Notes: generated by a model from the sequence alone, not told the origin. 64,000 nucleotides of DNA from Methylovirgula sp. (GCF_037200945.1 NZ_JBBCGP010000001.1:3346501-3410500); one strand, 5' to 3'. Shown: positions 14,443-23,624, numbered from the stretch's first letter. Numbers and translations are program-made.

Positions 14443-16125
14443 TTAGTACCCTGACGAGCCGCTTGCGCCAATGCCCGTCTGCGCCCGCACGAATTGTGCA
14501 TCGAACCCGGCCTTATCCTTGGCCGCTCTTGCGCTGTTGTCGAGCTTCGAGAAGACGTAGATGCCGATAAATGCGATCGTCATCGAGAACAGCGCCGGAT
14601 TGGTATAAGGAAACGGCGCCGAGCCTTTCGCGTGCCCGAGCACCTCCACCCAGACGCTTGGCGACAGAACAACACCAATGAGCCCGGTGATGAGACCGAG
14701 GAAGCCGCCAATGACCGCGCCGCGCGTCGTCATACCGCGCCAAAGCAGCGACATGAGCAACACCGGGAAGTTGCACGAGGCGGCGATCGCAAACGCAAGA
14801 CCGACCATGAAGGCAACATTCTGTTTCTCGAAAACGATCCCGAGCAGGATCGCCACGATGCCGAGGACGATTGTCGCGACCTTCGAGACCCAGACTTCAT
14901 CTTTCTCATTCGCATTGCCGGCCTTGATCACCGTCGCATAGAGATCATGGCTGATTGCAGATGCGCCCGACAACGTCAGTCCTGACACGACCGCAAGGAT
15001 CGTGGCGAAAGCCACCGCCGAGATGAAGCCGAGGAAAACATTGCCGCCCACCGCAGCCGCGAGATGAATCGCCGCCATGTTCGCGCCGCCCCTGATAGCC
15101 AAAATGCCCTTGGCCGGATCGGTCAGATAGGCGGGGTCGGTCGAGACGAGCGCAATCGCGCCAAAGCCGATAATGAAGGTCAGGATGTAGAAATAGCCGA
15201 TGAAGCCGGTGGCATAGAATACCGACTTGCGCGCCTCTTTGGCGTCGGCGACAGTGAAGAACCGCATGAGGATATGCGGCAGGCCGGCGGTCCCGAACAT
15301 CAGCGCGATGCCGAGCGATACGGCCGAGATCGGATTGGTCACAAAAGACCCCGGTGCCATGATCGCCTGTTTCTTCGGATGTACCGCGACGGCCTTGGCA
15401 AAGAGCGCCTCAGGGCTGAAGCCGAAATGCGCGAGCACCATGAAAGCCATGAACGTCGCCCCGGCAAGCAACAAGAAGGCCTTGATGATCTGCACCCACG
15501 TCGTCGCCACCATGCCGCCGAAGGTCACATAGACGATCATCAGCACGCCGACGATCACCACTGCGACCCAATAATCGAGGCCGAAGAGTAATTTGATAAG
15601 CGAACCAGCACCTACCATTTGAGCAATCAGGTAGAAGGCGACAGTCACCAGCGTGCCGCAGGCCGCGAGCACGCGGATCGGCGCCTGTTCGAAGCGAAAC
15701 GAAGCGACGTCGCCGAATGTGTAACGGCCGAGATTGCGCAGCGGTTCGGCAATCAGAAACGTGACGATCGGCCAGCCCACAAGGAAGCCAACGGAATAAA
15801 TGAGCCCATCATAACCCGAGAGGTAGACCAGGCCGGAAATGCCGAGGAATGACGCTGCCGACATGAAATCGCCGGCGATGGCCAGACCATTTTGCAGGCC
15901 GGTGATGGACCCGCCGGCCGAATAAAATTGCGCCCGCGAACGCGCCCTGCTGGCCGCCCATTTCGTGATCGCAAGAGTGATGAGGACAAAAACGACGAAC
16001 ATGCCGATTGCGACCCAATTGGTCGGCTGTTTGACCGTATGCCCGGTCAAGGCATCGGCTAGGGCGAGCGATGGTACGACGCAGGCAAGCAGCACGGCCG
16101 CCGGGAAAAGCTTCAAGCGTGACAT
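14443..16125 (-). CDS. actP: cation/acetate symporter
   Basis: A 560-residue SSS-family permease (E. coli ActP is 549). An N-terminal signal-like stretch, SRLKLFPAAVLLACVVPSLALA, precedes about 13 TM segments. Blocks such as FYSAGGSITGLQNGLAIAGD, SAASFLGISGLVYLSGYDG and TAGLPHILMRFFTV are typical of ActP. The ATG at 16125 overlaps the stop of the DUF485 gene by one base (TGATG), so the pair is coupled. A longer in-frame start (16527) would run through DUF485 and is rejected. Likely role: uptake of acetate and related short acids. Confidence 0.93.
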   Translation of the reverse strand: MSRLKLFPAAVLLACVVPSLALADALTGHTVKQPTNWVAIGMFVVFVLITLAITKWAASRARSRAQFYSAGGSITGLQNGLAIAGDFMSAASFLGISGLVYLSGYDGLIYSVGFLVGWPIVTFLIAEPLRNLGRYTFGDVASFRFEQAPIRVLAACGTLVTVAFYLIAQMVGAGSLIKLLFGLDYWVAVVIVGVLMIVYVTFGGMVATTWVQIIKAFLLLAGATFMAFMVLAHFGFSPEALFAKAVAVHPKKQAIMAPGSFVTNPISAVSLGIALMFGTAGLPHILMRFFTVADAKEARKSVFYATGFIGYFYILTFIIGFGAIALVSTDPAYLTDPAKGILAIRGGANMAAIHLAAAVGGNVFLGFISAVAFATILAVVSGLTLSGASAISHDLYATVIKAGNANEKDEVWVSKVATIVLGIVAILLGIVFEKQNVAFMVGLAFAIAASCNFPVLLMSLLWRGMTTRGAVIGGFLGLITGLIGVVLSPSVWVEVLGHAKGSAPFPYTNPALFSMTIAFIGIYVFSKLDNSARAAKDKAGFDAQFVRAQTGIGASGSSGY

Positions 16126-16427
16126 CACTTGCTCTCCTCGACGATCTGCTGGGTCAAGGCGTCGTAAGTCGCGTTGGCGCGCGCGACATAAATGCCGGTG
16201 AGAACAAACGCGGCGACTATGACGAAAAGACCAACTGGAATACCGATTGTCATGACGCCGCTGCCGATCGGCATGCCGAGAAATTTGGGATCGAACGCGA
16301 TCAACAGGATGAACCCGAAATAGATCACGATCATCAGCGCAGTCAGCGACCAGCCGAGCGATCGCCTGGCTGATACCAATTCCTGAAATTTTGGATTGCT
16401 TTCGATAGCCTGGATGTCCCCAGCCAT
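16125..16427 (-). CDS. DUF485 (YjcH-like) membrane protein
   Basis: A 100-residue protein with two TM segments (about 25-46 and 60-82), preceded by NPKFQELVSARRSLGW, the DUF485 signature. It usually precedes actP and is thought to help the symporter, though the mechanism is unknown. AGGGAGAA lies about 6 bases before the ATG. The 209-base gap to the divergent cobS gene holds no other gene; promoters of both should be here, but none is clear. Confidence 0.88.
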   Translation of the reverse strand: MAGDIQAIESNPKFQELVSARRSLGWSLTALMIVIYFGFILLIAFDPKFLGMPIGSGVMTIGIPVGLFVIVAAFVLTGIYVARANATYDALTQQIVEESK

Positions 16428-16636
16428 GACGTTCTCCCTGGATATTATCGAGCGCCGTTTTCATTTTGACGCTTCTGGCGCGGCGTTCCCGTCTGTTGCG
16501 AGACTGCTTTGCTCTTCGACCATACACGACCGTCAGATACGGTGTGAGGTGGTATTTTGCAGAATTGCTGGAAACGCGGTGGATTCAGCGAAAACGGACG
16601 CTCGACAAAGCAAACGCACCGTCTGAAACTGCGGAG

Positions 16637-17437
16637 ATGAATTTTCCCAACATCCGCGAAGTCCTGACTGAATTCGCCGCCGATCTCGTGGCGTGCCTGC
16701 GCTTTTACTCGCGGCTGCCGATCCCACCGCTCGGCTTCGAATCAAATCCCCATGGGGCCGAAATATCCGCGCGGGTGAAAATGTTGCCGCTTGCTGGTGC
16801 GCTGATCGGCAGCCTCGCGGCGCTCGTCCTGCTACTCGTCACGGAACTCGGGCTGACGTCGCAGATCGCCGCGATTTTTGCGATCTTCGCGCTCATCATC
16901 GTCACCGGCGCCTTTCATGAAGACGGCCTCGCCGATTTCGCCGATTCGACAGGCGGCGCCACGCCGGAACAACGACTCGTCATTATGAAAGACAGCCGGA
17001 TCGGCACTTTTGGAACGCTCGCATTGCTCGCAAGCGTCTTGCTGCGGATTTTCAGCGTTTCGATTCTGGCGCGGCACAATATCGCTTTGGCCGGTCTCAT
17101 CCTGATTGCGACAGGCGCTGTTTCCCGCACGCTGGGGCTGATGCCGCTCGCTCTTTTGCCGCCCGCCCGCGCGGAAGGTGCAGGATTTTCGGCGCGGAGC
17201 GATCAGCCGCCGTTACGGATGGCGGCCCTCCTCACCTTCATTATCAGCCTTTTGCCGCTACTGGCCGGCGCCAGTCTTTGGCGCGTTCTCGGCGGCCTAT
17301 TGGTCAGTGCCGCCGCGGCCTATGGCATGACGGCGCTGGCGCGGCGCCAGCTCGGCGGCCAGACCGGCGATGTCGCCGGCGCCGCGCAGCAAGCTGCCGA
17401 GATCGCAGCCTATCTCGTCTTTGCTGCGCGGATATGA
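16637..17437 (+). CDS. cobS: adenosylcobinamide-GDP ribazoletransferase
   Basis: CobS (CobV), about 266 residues, a membrane enzyme joining adenosylcobinamide-GDP and alpha-ribazole in the last steps of cobalamin synthesis. Diagnostic: RFYSRLPIPP near 23-32, and the acidic GAFHEDGLADFADSTGG (about 93-109) that binds Mg2+. Several TM segments follow. The ATG at 16637 begins the conserved region; an in-frame start at 16466 is poorly supported. No other cob genes are nearby, so the gene is solitary here. Confidence 0.92.
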   Translation: MNFPNIREVLTEFAADLVACLRFYSRLPIPPLGFESNPHGAEISARVKMLPLAGALIGSLAALVLLLVTELGLTSQIAAIFAIFALIIVTGAFHEDGLADFADSTGGATPEQRLVIMKDSRIGTFGTLALLASVLLRIFSVSILARHNIALAGLILIATGAVSRTLGLMPLALLPPARAEGAGFSARSDQPPLRMAALLTFIISLLPLLAGASLWRVLGGLLVSAAAAYGMTALARRQLGGQTGDVAGAAQQAAEIAAYLVFAARI

Positions 17438-17445
17438 GCCCTTCG

Positions 17446-17474
17446 TTGACGCGGCGGGGCAAAACCTGTAAAGC
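17446..17474 (+). promoter_or_regulatory. candidate promoter for the DEAD-box helicase
   Basis: TTGACG (17446-17451), a 17-base spacer and TAAAGC (17469-17474). If used, it gives a leader of about 180 bases with hairpins (GCTGC/GCAGC near 17485, GCGTCC/GGACGC near 17620). The -10 is weak. Confidence 0.35.
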
Positions 17475-17660
17475 CTGAATCGCTGCATCGCAGCATGATG
17501 TGCTCCAGTCGCGTAGGCTGATCAAAAGATCGGCGATCTGTTGAGCGCCTCCCCACATCCAGCCGGCAGCCCGATACGCGGGGCGGTCTCAAACCCTCGT
17601 ATGAGTTCGCGTGCGTCCTTCTGGACGCGGCGCGGGGTCTGCCTTGAAGAAAGACATTCA

Positions 17661-18983
17661 GTGACACAATTTTCCGACCTCGGCCTTTCCGAGGTGCTGC
17701 TTCGCGCCCTCCAGCAGGAGGGCTACGTACATCCGACACCGATCCAGGCGCAGGCCATTCCGTCCCTGCTCCAGGGCCGCGATCTGCTGGGCATCGCCCA
17801 GACAGGCACAGGCAAAACCGCCGCGTTTGCCTTGCCGATCCTCAATCGTCTCCTCCACGACAAACAGCGGCCGGCGCCGCGCAGTGTCCGCGCGCTGGTG
17901 CTGGCACCAACCCGCGAGCTGGCGGTGCAAATCACCGAAAGTTTCCGCACCTACGGCCGGTTTGGCCATTTAAGTGTCGCGACGGTCGTCGGCGGCGTGA
18001 GCAGTGTCGGCCAGATCAAGGCCCTCGCCCGTGGCGTGGACATTCTGGTGGCGACGCCCGGACGCCTCCTCGATCATCTCTCAACCGGCAACGTCCGGCT
18101 CGATATGACCCAGGTGGTCGTGCTCGATGAAGCCGACCACATGCTCGATCTCGGCTTTATCATTCCGATCCGCCAAATTATCTCGCGGATGCCAAAGGAG
18201 CGTCAGAGCCTGTTCTTCTCGGCGACGATGCCGAAGGAAATCGCCGGGCTTGCCGCCGACTTTTTGCGCGATCCCGTCGAGGTTAAAGTCACGCCCGTGG
18301 CGGCAACTGCCGAGCGCGTCGCGCAGGAGGTTTACCTCGTCGATGCGGCCGCAAAGCGCAGCCTGCTTGTTGAATTGCTGGCGCAGCCGGCGTTTCAGCG
18401 CACCATCGTCTTCGCCCGCACGAAGCACGGCGCCGATAAGGTCACGCAGCATCTCGAAGCTGCAGGCATTCCGTCCGCTGCGATCCACGGCAACAAGAGC
18501 CAAGGGCAACGCCAGCGCGCGCTCGACGCCTTTCGCGCCGGTCGCACCAAGGTTCTGGTCGCGACCGACATCGCCGCCCGCGGCATTGATGTGGATGCTG
18601 TCACGCATGTCGTGAATTTCGAACTTCCCGACGTTCCGGAGACTTACGTCCATCGCATCGGCCGGACTGCGCGGGCCGGCGCAGAAGGCATCGCCGTCTC
18701 GCTTTGCGACGATAGCGAAAAGCATCTTTTGCGGGCGATCGAAAAACTGACCCGGCAGACGCTGTCGGTCACGGATCGGCGCACACCCGGCGTCCACCGC
18801 GCCGAACCAGCCGATCGCCAGAGGCAACGGCCGAACTCGCACGAGCAGAAACGTCATCCGCAGCGCGCGAACCATCGTGGCGCGCCCCAGGCAAAACCGG
18901 GACAGGCCGCGCGGCCGACAAAACGGCCAGCCTTCCGCGGCCGCCCGCGCCGTAACGCCGACGCTGGCCAGCCGGCGAACTAA
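17661..18983 (+). CDS. rhlE: DEAD-box RNA helicase, RhlE type
   Basis: A 440-residue ATP-dependent RNA helicase. Motifs in order: Q motif HPTPIQAQAI, motif I AQTGTGKT, PTRELA, motif II DEAD in VVLDEADHMLDLGF, motif III SAT in FFSATMPKEI, and motif VI HRIGRTARAG. From about 390 on there is a basic, Arg/Pro/Gln-rich low-complexity tail that probably binds RNA. The GTG start at 17661 gives the canonical TQFSDLGLSEVL; an upstream ATG (17601) would add unrelated residues. The long leader fits cold-shock-type regulation, which is inference. Confidence 0.92.
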   Translation: MTQFSDLGLSEVLLRALQQEGYVHPTPIQAQAIPSLLQGRDLLGIAQTGTGKTAAFALPILNRLLHDKQRPAPRSVRALVLAPTRELAVQITESFRTYGRFGHLSVATVVGGVSSVGQIKALARGVDILVATPGRLLDHLSTGNVRLDMTQVVVLDEADHMLDLGFIIPIRQIISRMPKERQSLFFSATMPKEIAGLAADFLRDPVEVKVTPVAATAERVAQEVYLVDAAAKRSLLVELLAQPAFQRTIVFARTKHGADKVTQHLEAAGIPSAAIHGNKSQGQRQRALDAFRAGRTKVLVATDIAARGIDVDAVTHVVNFELPDVPETYVHRIGRTARAGAEGIAVSLCDDSEKHLLRAIEKLTRQTLSVTDRRTPGVHRAEPADRQRQRPNSHEQKRHPQRANHRGAPQAKPGQAARPTKRPAFRGRPRRNADAGQPAN

Positions 18984-19010
18984 CCGCAACGTCATCGCGA
19001 GACGAGAAAT

Positions 19011-19048
19011 AAAAAAGCAGTCCAGAAAACTCTGGACTGCTTTTTTTT
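19011..19048. terminator. strong bidirectional Rho-independent terminator
   Basis: GCAGTCCAGA (19017-19026), loop AAAC, TCTGGACTGC (19031-19040), with AAAAAA before and TTTTTTTT after. It serves both the helicase (plus) and nlpD (minus). Confidence 0.93.
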
Positions 19049-19067
19049 GCAATCATGTGGCGGCGGC

Positions 19068-20321
19068 TTAAAGCCCAGCGAGATATTGCGTGGGATCGAC
19101 CGGCGTCGCGCCCTTGCGGACTTCAAAATGAAGCTGCGGCGATGTGGCGTTGCCAGTCTCGCCCGACTTGGCAATGATCTGCCCGCGCCGGACGACTTCG
19201 CCGTGCTTGACGTCGAGTTCGCCATTATTCGCATAAGCGGTCACGAAGCCATTGGGATGACGGATCAGAACAAGGTTGCCGTAGCCGCGCACTTCGTTGC
19301 CGGCATAGACGACCACTCCCGCCTCGGCCGCCTTGACCGCAGTACCTTCCGGCAGCGCGATATTGATGCCGTCGTTGGAACCACGGCGATATCCTTCGGT
19401 AATACGGCCGCGCGCCGGCCAGCGGAATTCCGGCGCAGCATTGGCGAGCGCCGCCTGCTGGTCATGCTCGGATTCCAGGGTCGCAGTGGGCATGCGATCC
19501 ACCGAATGCGTCGATGGCGCGAGCATGGCCGCCCGAGTATGAACGGGCACGATTGGATCGGCCTCGGCGTCGTGGCGCGCATGCGACTTCGCGATATGCG
19601 CCAGCTTTTCATGCTTTTCGCGAAGCACCAGCTTTTCATGCGCCCGTTCTTTGGCCTCCGCGATGCGGCTGCGGCGCGTATCCGCCGGGTCCGGCCCGCG
19701 AACGAAATGCAGATGCTCTTCATGCAGGCGTGCTTGCGCGCGGCGCTGTTCGTCACGCGCCGCGGAAAAGCGTACGCCGCTCGATGCCGCGAGTCCGGCA
19801 TTATAGGTCGGAATAACGATATGCGCGCCGGGGCGAATTTGCGCGGCAGAAGCGTAGCCGTTGGTGTGAACCAAAGCCTCGGTCGGAATTCCATAGCGGC
19901 GCGCGATGATCTCGGCGCTTTCGCCGTAGGCAACGACCACCGGCATGCCGCCTTCTGCGGTCCAACCGGCGACGCTCTGGCGGACGGGTGACGTCTGCGT
20001 GTCACTGCCGCTCCAACCGCGCGAAGCCACATGCTGGCTCTGGTAAGACGGCGCCGTGTAAGCTGCACTCGAATGGGAATAATAGCTGCCGCTCGGCGGC
20101 GTCAGCGGACGCGACTCGACCGGATGCGTCGGTGCGTAGGATTGCGTCGGCTCGGAAATGCTCGCCGTCGGCGTACGATCAACATCGCCGCGGAAAGGGT
20201 CCGAGAACGGGTTGGAAAGGCGATCTGAATCGGCGCAACCAGCAAGCAGACCGGCGCAGGCGCCAATCATGAAAAGGCGTATCGTAAAACCTGAGCTTAA
20301 AGCCGACGCAAAACTAGCCAT
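19068..20321 (-). CDS. nlpD: NlpD-like lipoprotein with LysM and degenerate LytM (M23) domains
   Basis: A 417-residue envelope protein. N-terminal lipobox LLAGC (Cys about 29), a Ser/Pro/Thr-rich linker, one LysM domain near 125-170 (VVAYGESAEIIARRYGIP) and a C-terminal LytM domain. The zinc ligands are degraded: the first motif reads SNDGINIA (His and Asp both Asn), and YAHN reads YANN; only LHFE is kept. It is therefore not an active endopeptidase but probably an activator of amidases for cell separation. Last gene of the serS-surE-pcm run. The ATG at 20321 is preferred over GTG at 20333. Confidence 0.88.
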   Translation of the reverse strand: MASFASALSSGFTIRLFMIGACAGLLAGCADSDRLSNPFSDPFRGDVDRTPTASISEPTQSYAPTHPVESRPLTPPSGSYYSHSSAAYTAPSYQSQHVASRGWSGSDTQTSPVRQSVAGWTAEGGMPVVVAYGESAEIIARRYGIPTEALVHTNGYASAAQIRPGAHIVIPTYNAGLAASSGVRFSAARDEQRRAQARLHEEHLHFVRGPDPADTRRSRIAEAKERAHEKLVLREKHEKLAHIAKSHARHDAEADPIVPVHTRAAMLAPSTHSVDRMPTATLESEHDQQAALANAAPEFRWPARGRITEGYRRGSNDGINIALPEGTAVKAAEAGVVVYAGNEVRGYGNLVLIRHPNGFVTAYANNGELDVKHGEVVRRGQIIAKSGETGNATSPQLHFEVRKGATPVDPTQYLAGL

Positions 20322-20425
20322 GACGCAACCCACAGACGAAAATCGTGGATCGCATTAAGGAAGCAAGCGAGTTAAGGGAGCGTTTAAGATGAACGCCGCT
20401 TCACCTAATTCCCTCGCATTTTAGC

Positions 20426-20440
20426 TTAATGCGACGTTAA
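20426..20440. promoter_or_regulatory. candidate CtrA-binding site (TTAA-N7-TTAA)
   Basis: TTAA TGCGACG TTAA matches the full CtrA box. It lies about 105 bases before the nlpD start. Further TTAA half-sites follow at 20355-20358, 20372-20375 and 20384-20387. CtrA control of nlpD is inference. Confidence 0.45.
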
Positions 20441-20451
20441 CGCGGCCTGCC

Positions 20452-21147
20452 TCAAAGAACCTCGGCCACGCCGGGCAACAAGGCCTGCAAACGGCACGTG
20501 CCGAGTTCCGTCTCTTGCATTTCGCCATCTTTGCCGTGACGCAACTCGACCAGTATCTGCCGGCGCGGAAGGCGCGCATGAGGGCGCGCCATGACAATCC
20601 GGCCCTCTTCCGACAACAGCGCGGCGAGCGACGGCGGCAGGTTATCGAGCCGCGCGTGAATCAAGATGCGATCGAACGGACCGGCGGAGGCCGGCAGCGC
20701 GAGCCCGTCGGCGAAGACGATTTCGGCATTCTGTTTGCCCAAGCGTTCGAGCCGCAGCCGCGCCGCCAAAGCCAACGTCTGAAACCGCTCTACAGACCTG
20801 ACCTGCGCCGCCAATTCAGCGAGGATCGCCGTCGCATAGCCGGAGCCCGTGCCGATTTCGAGCACGCGATGGTCAGGCCCGACGCCGAGCGCTGCGATCA
20901 TCCGCGCAACCAGCGAAGGCTCGGACAGAGTTTGACCGCAACCGATCGGTAAAACAAGATCGCGCCGCGCGAGATCGACAAACCGGTGCGGCACGAACAT
21001 CTCGCGCGGCACTTTTTCGAGAGCCCGCAAGAGATCAAGATCGCGAATGCCGCCGGAGCGCAAACGCAGCAGAAAGGCGGCTTTTTCTTCGGCACGCGCG
21101 GCGGCGGCATTTTCCTCCGCAATGGCCAATGATCTGCTTTTGCTCAA
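20452..21147 (-). CDS. pcm: protein-L-isoaspartate O-methyltransferase
   Basis: A 231-residue cytoplasmic methyltransferase that repairs isoaspartyl residues using S-adenosylmethionine. The SAM motif I is VLEIGTGSGYATA (95-107); the family signature PIGCGQTLSEPSLVARM is at 67-83. The N-terminal 25 residues are Ala/Glu-rich and extra. Between surE and pcm (121 bases) is a hairpin GGCCAG/CTGGCC at 21234-21253. Confidence 0.93.
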   Translation of the reverse strand: MSKSRSLAIAEENAAAARAEEKAAFLLRLRSGGIRDLDLLRALEKVPREMFVPHRFVDLARRDLVLPIGCGQTLSEPSLVARMIAALGVGPDHRVLEIGTGSGYATAILAELAAQVRSVERFQTLALAARLRLERLGKQNAEIVFADGLALPASAGPFDRILIHARLDNLPPSLAALLSEEGRIVMARPHARLPRRQILVELRHGKDGEMQETELGTCRLQALLPGVAEVL

Positions 21148-21268
21148 GATCTGCGTTCCTCACCCGACGCAGCCATGCCCGCCGCGCTGGTGACGCAGCC
21201 GAATCAGACGGAGGCTCATGTTTTCATGATTTAGGCCAGGCTTAAAGCTGGCCGCCGAAGCCCAACAG

Positions 21269-22069
21269 CTATTCGGCGCGTTCCTTGGGACGAGGAATAA
21301 ATTCAGGCTTGTCGAAGATGCGCGTGTAGCGCGTGACCGATACCTCGTCCGTCATGTCGAGCTTGAGCGGCGTCACAGAAATGCGGTTGTTCCAGAGCGC
21401 ATCGAGATCGGTGCCGGGCCGGCGCGCGCTGGCGTCCCGATCGAAGGCAACCCAATAATAGGGGTTGCCACGCCCATCGTGGCGACGCTCAAGCCGGGCC
21501 AACTGCATGTCGCGTCGCCCTTGCAGGGTGACGGAGACGCCCTCGACATCTCCAGCCGGACAGCCGGGGAAATTCAGGTTGATGAGAACATCGCGGTCGA
21601 TGCCCTCGGCAAGAAGGGATTCAATGATCCGCGGCGCATGAACTTCGGCGCAATCCCAATCCAATTCGTCGTGATCGGCCGGATGATAGGTCTGCGACAG
21701 CGCGATGGAACGAATACCGAGAATCGTGCCTTCGATCGCTGCCGCGATCGTGCCGGAATATGTTACGTCGTCGGCGACATTCGAGCCGCGGTTAACACCG
21801 GAAAGAACGAGATCCGGCTGGCGCGTCCGCAAAATCTCGCGCACGCCCATGATCACGCAATCCGTCGGCGTGCCTTTAACGGCGAAACGCCGTTCGGAAA
21901 TCTTGCGCAGCCGCAGCGGATCGTTGAGCGAGAGCGAATGCGAGACGCCGCTTTGGTCATGCTCCGGCGCGACGACGATGACATCATCGGAGAGCTGCGC
22001 GGCAATCCGCTCGAGGACCTGAAGCCCAGGTGCATGAATGCCGTCGTCATTGGTGACCAAAATGCGCAT
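21269..22069 (-). CDS. surE: 5'/3'-nucleotidase SurE
   Basis: A 266-residue stationary-phase survival phosphatase acting on nucleoside monophosphates. The metal-binding N-terminus MRILVTNDDGIHAPG (Asp8-Asp9), the SGVNRGSNVADDVTYSGT block and the C-terminal TRYTRIFD are visible. The start at 22069 is 16 bases after the serS stop; a longer in-frame start (22138) would overlap serS. The order serS-surE-pcm-nlpD is widely conserved. Confidence 0.95.
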   Translation of the reverse strand: MRILVTNDDGIHAPGLQVLERIAAQLSDDVIVVAPEHDQSGVSHSLSLNDPLRLRKISERRFAVKGTPTDCVIMGVREILRTRQPDLVLSGVNRGSNVADDVTYSGTIAAAIEGTILGIRSIALSQTYHPADHDELDWDCAEVHAPRIIESLLAEGIDRDVLINLNFPGCPAGDVEGVSVTLQGRRDMQLARLERRHDGRGNPYYWVAFDRDASARRPGTDLDALWNNRISVTPLKLDMTDEVSVTRYTRIFDKPEFIPRPKERAE

Positions 22070-22085
22070 CTTAACCGTGATTCGC

Positions 22086-23609
22086 CTAAGCTGACTTCGA
22101 GACCCGCTTGATACCGCCCATATATGGCAGCAAAACATCAGGGACGTTCACCGAGCCGTCTTCGTTCTGATAATTTTCCAGAACCGCGACCAGCGCGCGT
22201 CCAACGGCGACGCCGGAGCCGTTCAAGGTATGGACGAAACGCGTTGCCTTCTCGTCCTGTGGCCGGAAACGGGCATTCATGCGCCGCGCCTGGAAGTCAC
22301 CGCAGAGCGAGCAGGACGAAATTTCGCGATAACGCCCCTGCCCCGGTAGCCAGACTTCGATATCGTAGGTCTTCTGCGCCGCAAAACCCATATCGCCGGT
22401 GCAAAGCGTCACGACGCGATAAGCCAGGCCGAGCCGCTTCAGCACTTCCTCGGCAGAGGCCAACATGCGCTCGTGCTCTTTGGAGGCTTCTTCCGGGGTC
22501 GTGACCGAGACGAGTTCGACTTTGGTGAATTGGTGCTGGCGGATCATACCACGCGTATCGCGCCCCGCGGCGCCGGCCTCCGCCCGGAAAGACGGCGTGC
22601 AGGCGGTGACGCGCAGCGGCAGTTCTTTCTCTTCGAGAATCGACTCGCGGACAAGATTGGTTAGCGGCACTTCCGCCGTCGGGATGAGCCAGAGCGCCCT
22701 TTTGGCGAGCTGATGGTTCCAATATTTGAGATCGAACTCAGCGTAGAGATCGTAACGCGCATCGCGCATCGCGAGATTTCTGGCGTAACGCTCATCGAGC
22801 CCACGGCCCTTGGCACCGCGGATGAAGTCCTCGACGAATTGCTCGCCGCGCACTTCCGCCTCGGCCTCGATCGCGTCTCTCTCTTCGCCGCGGCGGCGTT
22901 CGTATTCCAGCATTCCGTCGAGCCGCGCGATCGGTTCCAAAAATGTCGGAAACTGATCGTCGCGGAACTTCGGCAATTGCGCCGTACCGAACATCGCTTC
23001 GTCGCGGACGAGAAGCGGCGGATTGACCTCTGTATAGCCATGCTCGCTGGTATGCAGATCGAGCATGAACGCACCCAGCGCGCGCTCCAGCCGCGCGAGT
23101 GCGCCTTTCAGAACGACAAAACGCGCGCCGGACAATTTCGCCGCTGTATCGAAATCCATCAGGCCGAGGTTTTCCCCGATCTCGAAATGCTCTTTCGGCG
23201 CAAAGGAAAATTGGGGCTTGCCGCCGATGGCACGAAGCTCCGGGTTGTCGTTCTCGTCCTTACCGTCGGGAACCTCCGGCAGCGGGATATTGGGAATTTG
23301 CGCAAGCGCGGCATCCAAGATGGCAATCGCGCTGCGCTCTTCGTCTTCATAGGTGGTGAGCGCTGTTTTAAGATCGGCCACTTCCTGCTTCAGGATCGCC
23401 GCCTTAGCACCATCGCCCGCCTTCATCGCGGCGCCAACATCTTTGGAGGCAGCGTTACGCCGCTCCTGCGCCGACTGAGCCTTGGCAATCGCGGCGCGGC
23501 GCTTGTCGTCGAGCGCCAGCAAGGCCACCGATTGTGGCTCCAACCCACGCCGCTTCAATCCGGCATTGAAAGCCTCGGGATTCTCGCGAATCCATTTGAT
23601 GTCATGCAT
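22086..23609 (-). CDS. serS: seryl-tRNA synthetase with an insertion in the catalytic core
   Basis: A 507-residue class II SerRS; typical bacterial forms are about 425-430. The N-terminal coiled-coil arm spans about 30-105. Motif 2 is at 341-361 (FRAEAG, RGMIRQHQF) and motif 3 at 463-479 (NGSGVAVGRALVAVLEN). Between LPKFRDDQF (212-220) and LWLIPTAEVPL (306-316), normally about 10 residues, there are about 85 charged, helical residues (RRRGEERDAIEAEAEV and onward). The frame is intact, so this is a real insertion. It may touch the tRNA or a partner. Confidence 0.95.
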   Translation of the reverse strand: MHDIKWIRENPEAFNAGLKRRGLEPQSVALLALDDKRRAAIAKAQSAQERRNAASKDVGAAMKAGDGAKAAILKQEVADLKTALTTYEDEERSAIAILDAALAQIPNIPLPEVPDGKDENDNPELRAIGGKPQFSFAPKEHFEIGENLGLMDFDTAAKLSGARFVVLKGALARLERALGAFMLDLHTSEHGYTEVNPPLLVRDEAMFGTAQLPKFRDDQFPTFLEPIARLDGMLEYERRRGEERDAIEAEAEVRGEQFVEDFIRGAKGRGLDERYARNLAMRDARYDLYAEFDLKYWNHQLAKRALWLIPTAEVPLTNLVRESILEEKELPLRVTACTPSFRAEAGAAGRDTRGMIRQHQFTKVELVSVTTPEEASKEHERMLASAEEVLKRLGLAYRVVTLCTGDMGFAAQKTYDIEVWLPGQGRYREISSCSLCGDFQARRMNARFRPQDEKATRFVHTLNGSGVAVGRALVAVLENYQNEDGSVNVPDVLLPYMGGIKRVSKSA

Positions 23610-23624
23610 GGGGCGTACTCTGGA

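Noticed and set aside
16126..16527. N-terminal extension of actP to 16527 (694 residues)
   Set aside because: It would read through DUF485 in another frame; the TGATG overlap at 16123-16127 and the signal-like N-terminus mark the true start.
16513..16555. ACCGT-N5-ACGGT dyad in the actP-cobS gap as an operator
   Set aside because: Only five paired bases with nothing around it; chance is sufficient explanation.
17434..17478. 14-codon frame overlapping the cobS stop
   Set aside because: ATGA overlap is present, but the peptide is too short and Arg/Lys-rich without features.
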